Positions 8,612 to 17,210 of a DNA stretch of 64,000 nucleotides are shown in pieces. Origin of the DNA: an uncultured Collinsella sp. (GTDB lineage Bacteria > Actinomycetota > Coriobacteriia > Coriobacteriales > Coriobacteriaceae). The stretch is taken from NCBI GenBank assembly GCA_902495355.1, contig CABUWV010000012.1, forward strand, positions 1 to 64,000. The letters are read 5' to 3'. Both the position numbers and the translations under genes were made by a program. The stretch's first letter is position 1. Each line of letters begins with the position of its first letter. Under the pieces are notes generated by a model. That model saw only the letters and a program-made list of their open reading frames with translations, did no database searches and was not told the origin of the DNA.

Positions 8612-9250
8612 CTATCCTCTCTTCCTTGCAGCGTCGGAGGCGCGGCGCGCCAGCGCATCGGCGCGCGGCAACCATGTGTCGAGCAACTCATCACACGCCG
8701 TCTCGAGCTCCTCAGCACGAGCGCGATCTTTCATAGACGTGGTGTTCGCAAAGAGCGTCAAGCTCGCGCCCTGCATAGCGGCACGGCAGAACACGGCGCC
8801 GCACGCCACATCGGACAGCAGCTGACGCGAACCCTTGTCGGCCATGTCCTCGAGCAGCGCCAGCGCACGCCCGCAGGCATCCATAATGCGATACGGCGGC
8901 ATAGCGGCCACATGCAGCGCATCCTGAATCGCGGTCGCTCGAGCCGGATCGTCACGCGGAATACCGTACGCCGCGGACACCCGCCTGTAGGCACGAACGT
9001 CCTCGGAAACCAACTCGACAAGCTCCTGGGCCAGCTCATCAGCCTGGGCAAACGCGCGCGTCAGGTCATCCGCACGATCAGCAAGCGCGGGATTAGTCGC
9101 ACCGTAGCGGGCAACCATTCCGCACAGCGAGGCGCCCAGCGCGCCCACAAAGGCGCTCGCGCTGCCACCGCCGGGAACCGGCTCGCGCGCGGCAAGCGCC
9201 TCGGCAAACCCGCGGCAGGTCTTGTCCATCATCTCTTGGCTCATACGCAT
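8612..9250 (-). CDS. fchA: Methenyl-THF cyclohydrolase / cyclodeaminase family protein (FchA-like)
   Basis: A 212-aa all-helical protein of the formiminotransferase-cyclodeaminase C-terminal family (FTCD_C). The signature PVPGGGSASAFVGALGASL is at about residues 24-42. Stand-alone members are 5,10-methenyl-THF cyclohydrolases (FchA) in anaerobes or cyclodeaminases in histidine/purine breakdown. No formiminotransferase or histidine genes are near, whereas folD follows 2 nt downstream and appears to lack cyclohydrolase residues, so FchA is the better call. Two ATGs (9250 and 9244) compete; GAAGG is 4 nt before the first and 10 nt before the second, so 9244 may be the true start. Confidence 0.83.
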   Translation of the reverse strand: MRMSQEMMDKTCRGFAEALAAREPVPGGGSASAFVGALGASLCGMVARYGATNPALADRADDLTRAFAQADELAQELVELVSEDVRAYRRVSAAYGIPRDDPARATAIQDALHVAAMPPYRIMDACGRALALLEDMADKGSRQLLSDVACGAVFCRAAMQGASLTLFANTTSMKDRARAEELETACDELLDTWLPRADALARRASDAARKRG

Positions 9251-9406
9251 GCACCTTCAAGTCATATACATCGGTCGGGTGGAAACCGCCGACCGACCGC
9301 ATCGATCACATAATGGTGCTAAGTCTAGCCCATAAGTACATAAGCGTCAGCGCACCTGGCCATCGCGGATTTCTATGACGAACGATAGGCGTCGGCACCG
9401 CAAACA

Positions 9407-9422
9407 TGGGACACATGGCCCA
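9407..9422. promoter_or_regulatory. Imperfect palindrome repeated upstream of both lipoprotein genes (copy 1)
   Basis: TGGGACACATGGCCCA is an imperfect inverted repeat (6 of 8 positions pair). The identical 16-mer recurs at 10372-10387 ahead of the paralogous gene. It could be an operator, or simply upstream DNA carried along in the duplication. Nothing else clear was found in the 9251-9620 intergenic stretch apart from ordinary promoter-like AT-rich patches. Confidence 0.4.
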
Positions 9423-9620
9423 CCTTTCGAGACTTCCGGGCAGCGGCAACTGGGGCATACATATAGGTAAGGAGCCCTATGTTGGGGCAAGCTCATCACG
9501 GCACCGGACGACGAATGGAAGAATAACCGCACAGTAAACAAAGACATCATGCGCATGCGTAACCGCCGCCCCAGCGATCCGCGGCACACGATGTCCCTGG
9601 CAGACAAGGAGGACGCCACC

Positions 9621-10220
9621 ATGAAGAAAAAGACCCTATCGATCCTTTCCCTTTGCATCGCCCTCTTTGCCGCGCTCGCCCTTGTGGGCTGCGGCGGGAG
9701 CGCATCGGGCGGCGGCAGCGCCCCCAAGAGCGAGAGCAAGGAAAAGGCCCCCGTCGCCAAGAAGACCGACTACATCTGGTTTAAGGTCGAGATGCCCGAG
9801 GGCGTCGGCGTAAGCGACTCTGCCGGCAAGAATGTCGACAGGGTCCAGCTCACCTTCCCCGAAGACGAGAACGCCTCGGCCGATCGCTTTATCCCCGTTT
9901 GGAAAAAAGCGCTGACGGCCGAGGAATCCCACGCCGACCAGGCGGAAAAGAAGGGGGATACGTTCCAGTGGAAGGATGGCGGGTCCGTCGAGTATAACGG
10001 CAGGACGTGGCTCGTCGGAACATACGAGGACAGCAGCGGCATCTCAACCATGCTTTTTACCGATGTTGAGCCGGGAAGCGTCTACGTCCTCATCTCGAAC
10101 TTCGACCAGCACAAGAAAGAAGCCGAGGCACTCCTCAACTCCATCGAGTTCCCCGATGACATGGAAGAGGCAGTTTCCGAGGCACGCGAAGTCGAGATTT
10201 CGAGCATCGAGATCAAGTAA
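9621..10220 (+). CDS. Putative lipoprotein, paralogue 1
   Basis: A 199-aa protein of unknown function. AAGGAGG ends 7 nt before ATG. The N-terminus MKKKTLSILSLCIALFAALALVGC is a lipoprotein signal with lipobox LVGC, so the mature protein is probably anchored to the outer face of the membrane. A Gly/Ser linker follows. The body contains TDYIWFKVEMPEGVGVSD, EYNGRTWLVGTY, a DVEPGSVYVLI strand and the helix KKEAEALLNSIEF. The next gene is a clear paralogue with the same order of segments (TDFIWFKVEVPEGVEITD, KYNGKTWRSAYF, DVDGGSVYVRI). The pair arose by tandem duplication. I do not recognise a catalytic motif; a small surface-exposed binding domain seems likely. Confidence 0.82.
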   Translation: MKKKTLSILSLCIALFAALALVGCGGSASGGGSAPKSESKEKAPVAKKTDYIWFKVEMPEGVGVSDSAGKNVDRVQLTFPEDENASADRFIPVWKKALTAEESHADQAEKKGDTFQWKDGGSVEYNGRTWLVGTYEDSSGISTMLFTDVEPGSVYVLISNFDQHKKEAEALLNSIEFPDDMEEAVSEAREVEISSIEIK

Positions 10221-10287
10221 CGGGACACCCGCACGCGCCTACGCGCACCCGCGCACATGCGCCCCATTAAAACAACGGGCGCCCAAC

Positions 10288-10325
10288 CCGGGGAGGGCCG
10301 ACAGCACCAGCCCTCCCCTCTTTTG
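10288..10325 (+). terminator. Intrinsic terminator after lipoprotein 1
   Basis: GGGGAGGGC and GCCCTCCCC form a stem around an ~11-nt loop, followed by TCTTTT, about 70 nt after the stop codon. The two lipoprotein genes are therefore probably separate transcription units. Confidence 0.75.
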
Positions 10326-10371
10326 CGACCGCACATATTGCCACTTGTCGGCGCAATTCCAGCCCCCAGAA

Positions 10372-10387
10372 TGGGACACATGGCCCA
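10372..10387. promoter_or_regulatory. Imperfect palindrome upstream of lipoprotein genes (copy 2)
   Basis: Exact second copy of TGGGACACATGGCCCA, 75 nt before the start codon of lipoprotein 2 (copy 1 is about 200 nt before lipoprotein 1). The unequal distance argues mildly against a fixed operator position. Confidence 0.4.
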
Positions 10388-10461
10388 CCCTAGCGAGCCG
10401 TCCACGCGTACAGTAAAGGCAGGTAATCCGTGGGCGGTTACAGATCGAGGAGGACACGACC

Positions 10462-11067
10462 ATGAAAAAGAAGGCCTTTGCGATTCTCACCCTCTGCATA
10501 AGCCTCTTTGCCGCAGTTGCCCTGGTGGGCTGCGGTGGCGGCGGCAGCGGCGGCGCTACCGGCAGTGGCGGTGGCGGTGGCGGCGGCGCAGAAAAGCCAG
10601 CCGTGGATATGAGGACCGACTTCATTTGGTTTAAGGTCGAGGTCCCCGAGGGCGTCGAGATCACCGACGTCGCAGGCGACACCGCCGACAGGGCCCAGTT
10701 TAAGTTCACCGAGAGCGAGCATGCCAGCGACCGCTTCATCCCCGTCTTCGATCCTGACAAGAACGCCGATGAACTGTTCGACTACGAGGCAAAGTGGAAG
10801 GCCAACTCCGGATGGACCGAGAGCGATCCCGTTAAGTACAACGGCAAGACCTGGCGCAGCGCCTACTTTACGCACTCGGGCGGCGTGACGACCGAGTACT
10901 TCACCGACGTTGACGGCGGCAGCGTGTACGTGCGCATCGACAACGTCGAGGAACACAAGGACGCCGTCGAGACCATGATGAAGTCTCTGGAGTTTGCCGA
11001 CGACATCGCCGAGGCCAAGACCGAGGCCATGGACGTCAAGCTCGACGATATCGAGATCAAGCGCTAA
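10462..11067 (+). CDS. Putative lipoprotein, paralogue 2
   Basis: A 201-aa paralogue of the preceding gene. The signal MKKKAFAILTLCISLFAAVALVGC carries the lipobox LVGC, followed by a long Gly/Ser spacer (residues 25-45) that would lift the folded domain off the membrane. Conserved segments with paralogue 1 include DFIWFKVEVPEGVEITD, YNGKTWR, FTDVDGGSVYVRI, the helix preceding SLEFADDI and the C-terminal DDIEIK. The upstream AGGAGG site and the 3' terminator hairpin are also alike, so the duplicated unit included flanking DNA. Function unknown. Confidence 0.82.
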   Translation: MKKKAFAILTLCISLFAAVALVGCGGGGSGGATGSGGGGGGGAEKPAVDMRTDFIWFKVEVPEGVEITDVAGDTADRAQFKFTESEHASDRFIPVFDPDKNADELFDYEAKWKANSGWTESDPVKYNGKTWRSAYFTHSGGVTTEYFTDVDGGSVYVRIDNVEEHKDAVETMMKSLEFADDIAEAKTEAMDVKLDDIEIKR

Positions 11068-11138
11068 GCGACTGGCGAGCGCAACGGAAAACACGGTCGC
11101 AGTGCAAACAAGCGACGGTACCCCAGCGCTTCGTACCC

Positions 11139-11171
11139 AGGGAGGGCCGGTAAACCGACCCTCCCTTTCTT
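11139..11171 (+). terminator. Intrinsic terminator after lipoprotein 2
   Basis: GGGAGGGCCGG and CCGACCCTCCC form an almost perfect stem around a short loop, followed by TTTCTT; about 70 nt past the stop, as in the paralogous unit. Confidence 0.75.
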
Positions 11172-11372
11172 ATGCCTGTAGCCGACGAACGCGAGGATGC
11201 CGGACGTCGGAACCGCCCCAAATGTGGCAACAGTACGAAAACGACAAACGCCCCAACACGTCCGCCCGCCGATTTATTGTGCCGCGCAGACAATTAAACC
11301 AGCATCTTTAAACATCTGAGCAGTATAGTGACCAAAACTATCGCATAACCGCACTCTGCGAATGGAGAAGTT

Positions 11373-13868
11373 ATGACCGAACATCACGCCATCAGCCGCC
11401 GAGCATTTACGTTGGGCCTTGGACTCGCGGCGTTGTCGCCACTTGCAAGCCTGCCCGAAACCGCCATGCTGGGCATTAGCCCGCGGGCAGCCTTTGCGGA
11501 CGGCACGGCCGGGCCAGCAGTCAGCCTCGACAATTTCGTCATTCGCCTTCGCCCCGCGGGCTATTTTCGTACCGCAAGCGTTAACGAAGACGGCAACGTC
11601 ATCGGCAACGTCTGCCATCTGTTTAATGACGGCACGTCCAGCAAGCTCATCCTTGAGAACGTAACGACCAAGAATGACGATACAAACTGGTATGCTATCC
11701 GCACCTTGCTCAATTTCGAAGAGCATAAAAAGACGGGCTACAGCATTTGGTCGGTCGATGGCGACTCGGACAAAGACGGAAAGGTCATCCACGTATGGAG
11801 TGGCGAGCATGACGGCAAGCCCAGCCGCTCTTTTGCGTTCGAGCGTCAATCAAACGGAACCTATATCATCCGAGACCGCACGGTCGAGAAAGAAACCGAG
11901 AAAAAAGACATTAAGTACCTGGCAATAGAATCGAACGGCGAAGACCAGGACAACAATAAGATCTGCCATAAGAGTAAGAGCATTCCGTGGGAGCTCGAAC
12001 TTATCGGTTACGACATGAAAAAGAACGATGCCACGGTTAGCAGCCTCGACTGGATCACGTACAGCAGCTACGTCGATGGGCCATGTTGGATGAAATACGT
12101 CGACGACAACAAGTTCCTCGACGAGCTGAGCATCCCGGGCACGCACGATTCGAGCACTTGCAGTGTGGACAACGACACCGAGCCCCAATCCTCGCAAGTA
12201 AAATGCCAGCAGGATTACATTCCCACGCAGTTGCTCGAAGGCATTCGCTATTTTGATATCCGGCTCGGAAAGGGCGACAACCCCGGTATCGACCACGGGG
12301 ATTACTACCTGCTCAAAAAAGACGCGTACTTTATGCATCTTTCCGATGTCATAGGCTACTTCAAAACGTTTTTGAACGAAAACCCGACAGAAGCGCTCAT
12401 CATGCTTGTATCACGAGGCAACGACGAGGCTACCGACGAAAGTGTTACGACGGCTTTCGCCAAGGTTTTGGACGACAACCCCAAACTGTTCTATACGTCG
12501 AGCCGAATCCCCACGCTACACGAGGTGCGCGGAAAGATCGTTCTGCTGCGTCGATTTAGGCTCGCCGGCAACAGTGTAAGCGGCCACACGTGGGGCCTCG
12601 ACCTTACCGAATGGGATGACAAGATCAAGGCTCACTCCGACAGCGCCACTATGTGTCTCGTCCAAGACGCGCGGGGCTTTGAAGCCGCGGGGGAAACAGG
12701 CGACAAAGAGCCCTATTGCACCAAGGTATACGCCCAGGACAAGTACAAACTCACGGGAACCGACAAGCTCAGCTGGGTCGATAATGCGCTGAAGGAAACG
12801 ACCGGGCGCACGCGCAACGAGGTAGATGTCGAGGACGATAACGGGGCCAAGGAGAAAGTCCTGGAGCGTTGCTGGTCTATCAACTACACCAGCTGCACGG
12901 GCTTGTCGCACGGAGGCAATCCTTTTACCTCGGCACGAGTAGTCAACGAGCATCTGTATAAGAGCCCGTACATCAATCCCAGCGGCATCGAGGATACAAA
13001 GTCAGATTACCTCAAGCACATTGGCATCATCGCATCCGACTTTGTTGATGCGGCGCTGGCCCGGAGCATCTATCAGCGCAATTACGATACGGAGCACAAG
13101 CAGACGGCTTCGTACTATCTCCCGTACTATCTCCCGACCCGCATGCGCATGACGTACGGCGACTCGCTGAGCGATGCCTCATTCCAGGATGGCAAGACCG
13201 TTGGCGAGGGTCATTTCCGCCTTGCCGACAGCAGCAACGCGCTCAACGCGACAGCTTCGGGCCATGCGTTTGCCATTGAATACGTGGATGTCGACGCCCT
13301 GGGCAACGAGACCGTTACGGGGCTGCAGGGCTCTGTGCCCATCGATATCGATCCACGCGCGCTGACGCCCCATTTTGAGGGACTCGAAGGCCTTAAGGCC
13401 GGCGAAGACGTGCGCGCCAAGATTGCGGCATCACTCGAGGGCAAGCTCGAAACCGATGCCTGCACGGCCCAGCTCGAGTTTGTGCACGACGCGAACGGCG
13501 CTCCGGGCACAGCAATGGCCGAGGGCGAAACATTTGCCGCAGGAACGTACTGGGTGCGCGTGAACGGTCTCTTGGGCAACGCGGCGCAGAACTACACGCT
13601 CGCCAGCGACGGAGCCGCAAGCTTTACCGTAGCGGCCTCGGACAGTGCTGCCGGCGCCGGCGCCGGCAGCGGCACGGGTTCCAACGCAGGCAGCGCTGAT
13701 AAGAACGGTAAGGGCAACAAGGGCAAGGGCTCGGGCGGAAAGCTCGCCGACACGGGCGACAGCTCTGGCGTTGCCGCCGGGCTCGCTGCCGCCGCCGTGG
13801 CGACAACGGTCGCCGGCGCGGCGATGCTTGCCAGTGACGGTGAAAACAACGAGGACGTTGTCGAATAG
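11373..13868 (+). CDS. Secreted PI-PLC X-domain phospholipase-like protein
   Basis: An 831-aa exported protein; GGAGAAG lies just before ATG. The N-terminus has a twin-arginine motif (SRRAFTLGLGLAAL), so Tat export is likely. Residues about 40-190 look like a ricin-type beta-trefoil (repeated strands such as WYAIRTLLNF, YSIWSVDGD, KVIHVW). From about 245 the phosphatidylinositol-specific phospholipase C X-domain begins: FLDELSIPGTHDSST carries the first catalytic His (about 258), then LLEGIRYFDIRLGK, a second His-rich stretch, and TEALIMLVSRGN. A Gly/Ala/Ser-rich C-terminus contains LADTGD, a sortase-like LPxTG variant, and a hydrophobic stretch, but the tail ends acidic (GENNEDVVE), not basic, so covalent anchoring is uncertain. 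Probable substrates are phosphoinositides or GPI-type head groups. The first 300 nt upstream hold no other gene. Confidence 0.82.
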   Translation: MTEHHAISRRAFTLGLGLAALSPLASLPETAMLGISPRAAFADGTAGPAVSLDNFVIRLRPAGYFRTASVNEDGNVIGNVCHLFNDGTSSKLILENVTTKNDDTNWYAIRTLLNFEEHKKTGYSIWSVDGDSDKDGKVIHVWSGEHDGKPSRSFAFERQSNGTYIIRDRTVEKETEKKDIKYLAIESNGEDQDNNKICHKSKSIPWELELIGYDMKKNDATVSSLDWITYSSYVDGPCWMKYVDDNKFLDELSIPGTHDSSTCSVDNDTEPQSSQVKCQQDYIPTQLLEGIRYFDIRLGKGDNPGIDHGDYYLLKKDAYFMHLSDVIGYFKTFLNENPTEALIMLVSRGNDEATDESVTTAFAKVLDDNPKLFYTSSRIPTLHEVRGKIVLLRRFRLAGNSVSGHTWGLDLTEWDDKIKAHSDSATMCLVQDARGFEAAGETGDKEPYCTKVYAQDKYKLTGTDKLSWVDNALKETTGRTRNEVDVEDDNGAKEKVLERCWSINYTSCTGLSHGGNPFTSARVVNEHLYKSPYINPSGIEDTKSDYLKHIGIIASDFVDAALARSIYQRNYDTEHKQTASYYLPYYLPTRMRMTYGDSLSDASFQDGKTVGEGHFRLADSSNALNATASGHAFAIEYVDVDALGNETVTGLQGSVPIDIDPRALTPHFEGLEGLKAGEDVRAKIAASLEGKLETDACTAQLEFVHDANGAPGTAMAEGETFAAGTYWVRVNGLLGNAAQNYTLASDGAASFTVAASDSAAGAGAGSGTGSNAGSADKNGKGNKGKGSGGKLADTGDSSGVAAGLAAAAVATTVAGAAMLASDGENNEDVVE

Positions 13869-13898
13869 GCAAACCGGCCTTTTAGACACATCGACTCA

Positions 13899-13938
13899 AT
13901 CGGGGGCGCAGAACACCGTTCTGTGCCCCCGATTTTTA
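13899..13938 (+). terminator. Strong intrinsic terminator between convergent genes
   Basis: ATCGGGGGCGCAGAAC pairs with GTTCTGTGCCCCCGAT around a three-nt loop, then TTTTT. It ends the PLC-like gene and, lying between convergent genes, may stop transcription from both sides. Confidence 0.88.
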
Positions 13939-13962
13939 CCTTGGCCCGAACGCCGCTATCGG

Positions 13963-14232
13963 CTACATCACCATGTTCAGCGCGTTAACAAACTCCTGGG
14001 CCTTCGCACGGCTGTTCAGGCTAAAGACGCAAGCGGTCAACAGACGATTGCGCAGAAAAACATCGCGGCCTTTGATTCTATTGACGCCCGTAATGTCCTT
14101 AAGATAAACAATCTCGGTGTGCTTGCCGCCAAAAGTGCCCTTCTTGAGTACCTCAATGCGGTTAGGGTAGATCTTGACGTCTTTATACCTACCCGAACCT
14201 TTGTCCTGGAATAGCAGCGTGTTGTTGTCCAT
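13963..14232 (-). CDS. Small PH-like domain protein
   Basis: An 89-aa product starting at MDNNTLLFQDK (GGGAG about 8 nt upstream; an in-frame ATG at 14277 has no such site). The pattern of short beta strands (DVKIYPNRIEVLKKG, TEIVYLKDITGV) ending in an amphipathic helix (AQEFVNALNMV) is that of bacterial PH-like/short C-terminal domains (YKDVKIYPNRIEV... followed by EIPLxxIxxV). No signal peptide or membrane helix. Function unknown; such domains usually serve protein or lipid binding. Convergent with the PLC-like gene. Confidence 0.68.
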   Translation of the reverse strand: MDNNTLLFQDKGSGRYKDVKIYPNRIEVLKKGTFGGKHTEIVYLKDITGVNRIKGRDVFLRNRLLTACVFSLNSRAKAQEFVNALNMVM

Positions 14233-14399
14233 ACACGTCACTCCCGTGGGGTTCGCTAAAACTGTCTCTATGGCCACATTTTAGTCACCGCAAGGCCCCA
14301 TGCGATGATGTCAGACAGCACAGCAATTCGTGTCCGCGCGAGGCTTTAAACTAAATTCGATAAAGATGCATTCCACAAGAGGAAAGCGGGGCGACAGTG

Positions 14400-15449
14400 A
14401 TGGGCGAACTGGTAAACCGTGGAGAATCGACAATCGTGCCCGAAGGTTTTTACAAGCAGGTCTCCTCGATTCTCAACGCCGCTCGCGACAAGGCCTATAC
14501 CGCTGTTAACTTTGCGATGGTTGAGGCATATTGGGAGATCGGCAAGAGTATTGTTGATGAACAGGGCGGAGAGGAGCGCGCAGCATATGGAGAGGCATTG
14601 ATTGCAGGCCTCTCCAGAAGGCTTACCGCGGATTTCGGAAGAGGCTTTGGCATCGCAAACCTTCGCAATATGCGTCAGTTCTTTCTTGCGTTTCCAATTC
14701 GCGACGCACTGCGTAGCGAATTGAGCTGGACTCATTACCGCAGGTTGATGCGCATTTCCGACCCTGATGCTCGCACCTGGTACATGAACGAATGCGCCGA
14801 CTCTCGCTGGAGCACGCGCCAGCTCGAACGCCAGATCAACACCATGTTCCGCGAGCGCCTACTTGCCAGCAAAGACAAGGAGGCTGTCACCCAAGAAATC
14901 CAAAAGAGCGCCCCAGCTCGTCGCCCCGAGGATATCATCCGCGATCCATATGTACTGGAGTTTTTAGGTTTCTCGGACGATACTGCGTTTCGCGAGAGCG
15001 ATCTAGAGCAGGCGCTCATCACGCATCTTCAGAAGTTCCTGCTGGAGCTTGGCCGTGGTTTCGCTTTCGAGGCGCGCCAAAAGCGCATCACCTTTGATGG
15101 GCGCCATTTCTATATTGACCTTGTTTTTTACAACTATCTGATGCGCTGCTTCGTGCTCATCGACCTTAAGACGGACGACCTTACGCATCAGGACCTGGGC
15201 CAGATGCAAATGTATGTGAACTACTACACGCGCGAGCTCATGAACGAAGGCGACAATCCGCCCATAGGCATCGTGCTCTGCGCGGACAAAAGCGATTCGA
15301 TTGTCGAGTACACGCTGCCCGAAGACAACGACCAAGTGTTTGCCGCCAAATACCTGCCGTATCTTCCAAGCAAGGAAGAGCTGGCGCGCGAACTAAGCGC
15401 CGAGTACCGCGCCATCAACGAAGCGACTAATGGCGAAACGCAAGAGTAG
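14400..15449 (+). CDS. DUF1016 / PD-(D/E)XK nuclease family protein (YhcG-like)
   Basis: A 349-aa protein (GTG at 14397 and ATG at 14400 are both possible starts). The N-terminal half is the DUF1016_N helical domain (AVNFAMVEAYWEIGKSIVDE, FGIANLRNMRQFF, LSWTHYRRLMRI). The C-terminal half is a PD-(D/E)XK nuclease: a conserved Glu before the helix (ESDLEQALI), YIDLVFYN as the acidic strand, and VLIDLK as the E/D-x-K strand, with QMQMYVNYY after it. Members of this family occur in restriction-modification loci and phage-related islands and are thought to cut nucleic acid. Here the gene is solitary, with no methylase or integrase nearby, and sits next to a 420-nt stretch without genes. Confidence 0.86.
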   Translation: MGELVNRGESTIVPEGFYKQVSSILNAARDKAYTAVNFAMVEAYWEIGKSIVDEQGGEERAAYGEALIAGLSRRLTADFGRGFGIANLRNMRQFFLAFPIRDALRSELSWTHYRRLMRISDPDARTWYMNECADSRWSTRQLERQINTMFRERLLASKDKEAVTQEIQKSAPARRPEDIIRDPYVLEFLGFSDDTAFRESDLEQALITHLQKFLLELGRGFAFEARQKRITFDGRHFYIDLVFYNYLMRCFVLIDLKTDDLTHQDLGQMQMYVNYYTRELMNEGDNPPIGIVLCADKSDSIVEYTLPEDNDQVFAAKYLPYLPSKEELARELSAEYRAINEATNGETQE

Positions 15450-15872
15450 CAGCACGTTGCGACCGAAGCCACCGCAGCCGTCGCAGGCGCACTCGCGGTT
15501 GCGACGCACGCTACGAAACAATACCGGTCATGGACGCCGGCAACGACATTCTAGCCGTGGCTGGCGAGCGTGACCTGACAGGCAAAGACGCGGCCTTCGT
15601 CTGATGTGGGCCCATTGGCTGCCACAGAAAAGGGCCGGTTGCAGCCGGCCCTAGACGATAATACCTGCGTTGCCCGCGCTTCCGAAGTGTGACTAGCTGA
15701 AGAGCGGGTTCCGCGGCACAATCTGATTTTACCCAGTGAGGAGGCTCTTTTGCAGCCGCTCCACTGTTTATTTACATCTGGCACCCTCAAACAATCAGAC
15801 GGCAGCCCGCACTCCTGAGAGCTGCCCCGCACCCCCGGCCATCACCTTACGGCAACAACCGGTGCTACTCCC
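15450..15872. other. Intergenic region without a clear gene
   Basis: No convincing protein or tRNA. The one clear signal is a hairpin at 15627-15652 that has a T-run on the minus strand, given separately. The 220 nt between that hairpin and the zinc-ribbon gene could carry a small RNA or a 3' UTR. Confidence 0.4.
15627..15652 (-). terminator. Intrinsic terminator on minus strand
   Basis: AGGGCCGG-CTGCAA-CCGGCCCT followed by TTTCT when read on the minus strand. It is 220 nt past the stop of the zinc-ribbon gene, which is far for an ordinary 3' end. Confidence 0.65.
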
Positions 15873-17210
15873 CTACTTCCCAAATAGCGCACCCAGCAGA
15901 CCGCGGCGTTTGGGCTTCTCCTCTCGGTAGGAACCCTCGACGGCGGCTGCAACCTGGCGCGGTTGCTCGCCGCCTCCACGGCGCACGATCTGGTACAGGA
16001 AGGGCGATTTAACGTATTTGACCTCGACGGGCGTGGCGTGCACGGTGCTCTCGCCGGACAGATGCAGGCTCGGGCTGAGCGACGCCACGATATGCGTTTC
16101 GCGCTTGTCGCTAAACACCACCGCGGCCGCGCGGCCCGTCTGGCCGTTTACGGCAATGCGCACCTGCTCGCCATCGCGGCCGTCTGTCGCCGGACGATCG
16201 ACAAAGTAGACCGGCACCATCACCAGGCCGTCCTTATGTTTGCGGGCCTTGCGCGCCCACATGCGAATGCTCTTTTTATTGAGCCCCAGTACAGCCTCGG
16301 CGTCGTTGCCCGCAACGTCGAGCGCCAACTTATCAATGACCACCTGGTCCTTGGTAGACGCATCGACTGAGACAACGCGAAAGTCACCTTCCTGCATGGC
16401 GGGATCGAACGGACCGACCTTGGCAAAGTCCCACGGCTCCAAAATGCCCATGAGGCGAACGTCCAGGTAGTTTGCCCTGGGGTATGCCCAGTCGAGCACC
16501 TCGTAGTACACCAAGGCCTCCTTGCTCAGGCCCTTGCCCGGGAAGCTCGCCATCATGCGCAAGTCCGCCAGCGCCATGGGGAAATAGAAGAGCATCATGT
16601 CGTTTTGGATCGCGTCTTCCACGTCGTGCCCGGCAAAGGCATCCGGATACTGGCGCACCAGCTGCAGCGCGTTGGCACGTGCCTGCTGCGGCGAGATTTC
16701 GCAGGGAATACCCTGCTCGGGCACATACTCCGCACCAACGCCCATGGTCAGGCGCTTGCTGAAGGTACCGGGCTTGAGCAGGTCGGCAATGCCGATCTTG
16801 TTGCCGCAGGACGGGCACTCAAACACACGCTGCGTTGACTCGCCCTCAAAGGACGCTCCGCAGAAGGGGCAAGGAATGCTCACATGCGTGGCCTCTTGGA
16901 ACTCCTGCGCCGTGCCGCGATCCTCCCACAGCAGATGTTCCAGGACCGACTGATTGCGCCAGTGCGCATTGAAGAAATACCAGTCCGGGTCCTGCGGGCG
17001 CTCGAGTTGCGACACATGCGTGAGTTTGAGCAGTCCATCCACCACCGTCAACGGCGTATGGCGAATACCCAAAGCGCTCTTGGGCTCTCCGGCGTCCGCC
17101 TGCCACGGAACCACCGTGCCGCAATAGGCGCACTCAAAGCTGCGCTTAGCCTGGTGCGAGTACATAGGGCCGCCGCAGTTTTGACATTTAATGGCAAACA
17201 TCTCGTCCAT
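15873..17210 (-). CDS. Double zinc-ribbon protein of unknown function
   Basis: A 445-aa protein starting at MDEMFAIKC, with AGGAGG upstream. Two zinc ribbons are visible: CQNC (9-12) with CAYC (27-30), and CPFC (114-117) with CPSC (132-135). The rest has mixed alpha/beta segments; residues around 180-250 (PYQFAGHDVEDA-like region, MMLFYFPMALADLRM) look globular, and the C-terminus is basic (KPKRRGLLGALFGK). No membrane segments or signal peptide. Similar proteins with repeated zinc ribbons and a large uncharacterised domain occur in Actinobacteria; I do not know their role. It is divergent from the CDF metal transporter gene, which may be relevant if the ribbons bind zinc, but that link is speculative. 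Confidence 0.72.
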   Translation of the reverse strand: MDEMFAIKCQNCGGPMYSHQAKRSFECAYCGTVVPWQADAGEPKSALGIRHTPLTVVDGLLKLTHVSQLERPQDPDWYFFNAHWRNQSVLEHLLWEDRGTAQEFQEATHVSIPCPFCGASFEGESTQRVFECPSCGNKIGIADLLKPGTFSKRLTMGVGAEYVPEQGIPCEISPQQARANALQLVRQYPDAFAGHDVEDAIQNDMMLFYFPMALADLRMMASFPGKGLSKEALVYYEVLDWAYPRANYLDVRLMGILEPWDFAKVGPFDPAMQEGDFRVVSVDASTKDQVVIDKLALDVAGNDAEAVLGLNKKSIRMWARKARKHKDGLVMVPVYFVDRPATDGRDGEQVRIAVNGQTGRAAAVVFSDKRETHIVASLSPSLHLSGESTVHATPVEVKYVKSPFLYQIVRRGGGEQPRQVAAAVEGSYREEKPKRRGLLGALFGK

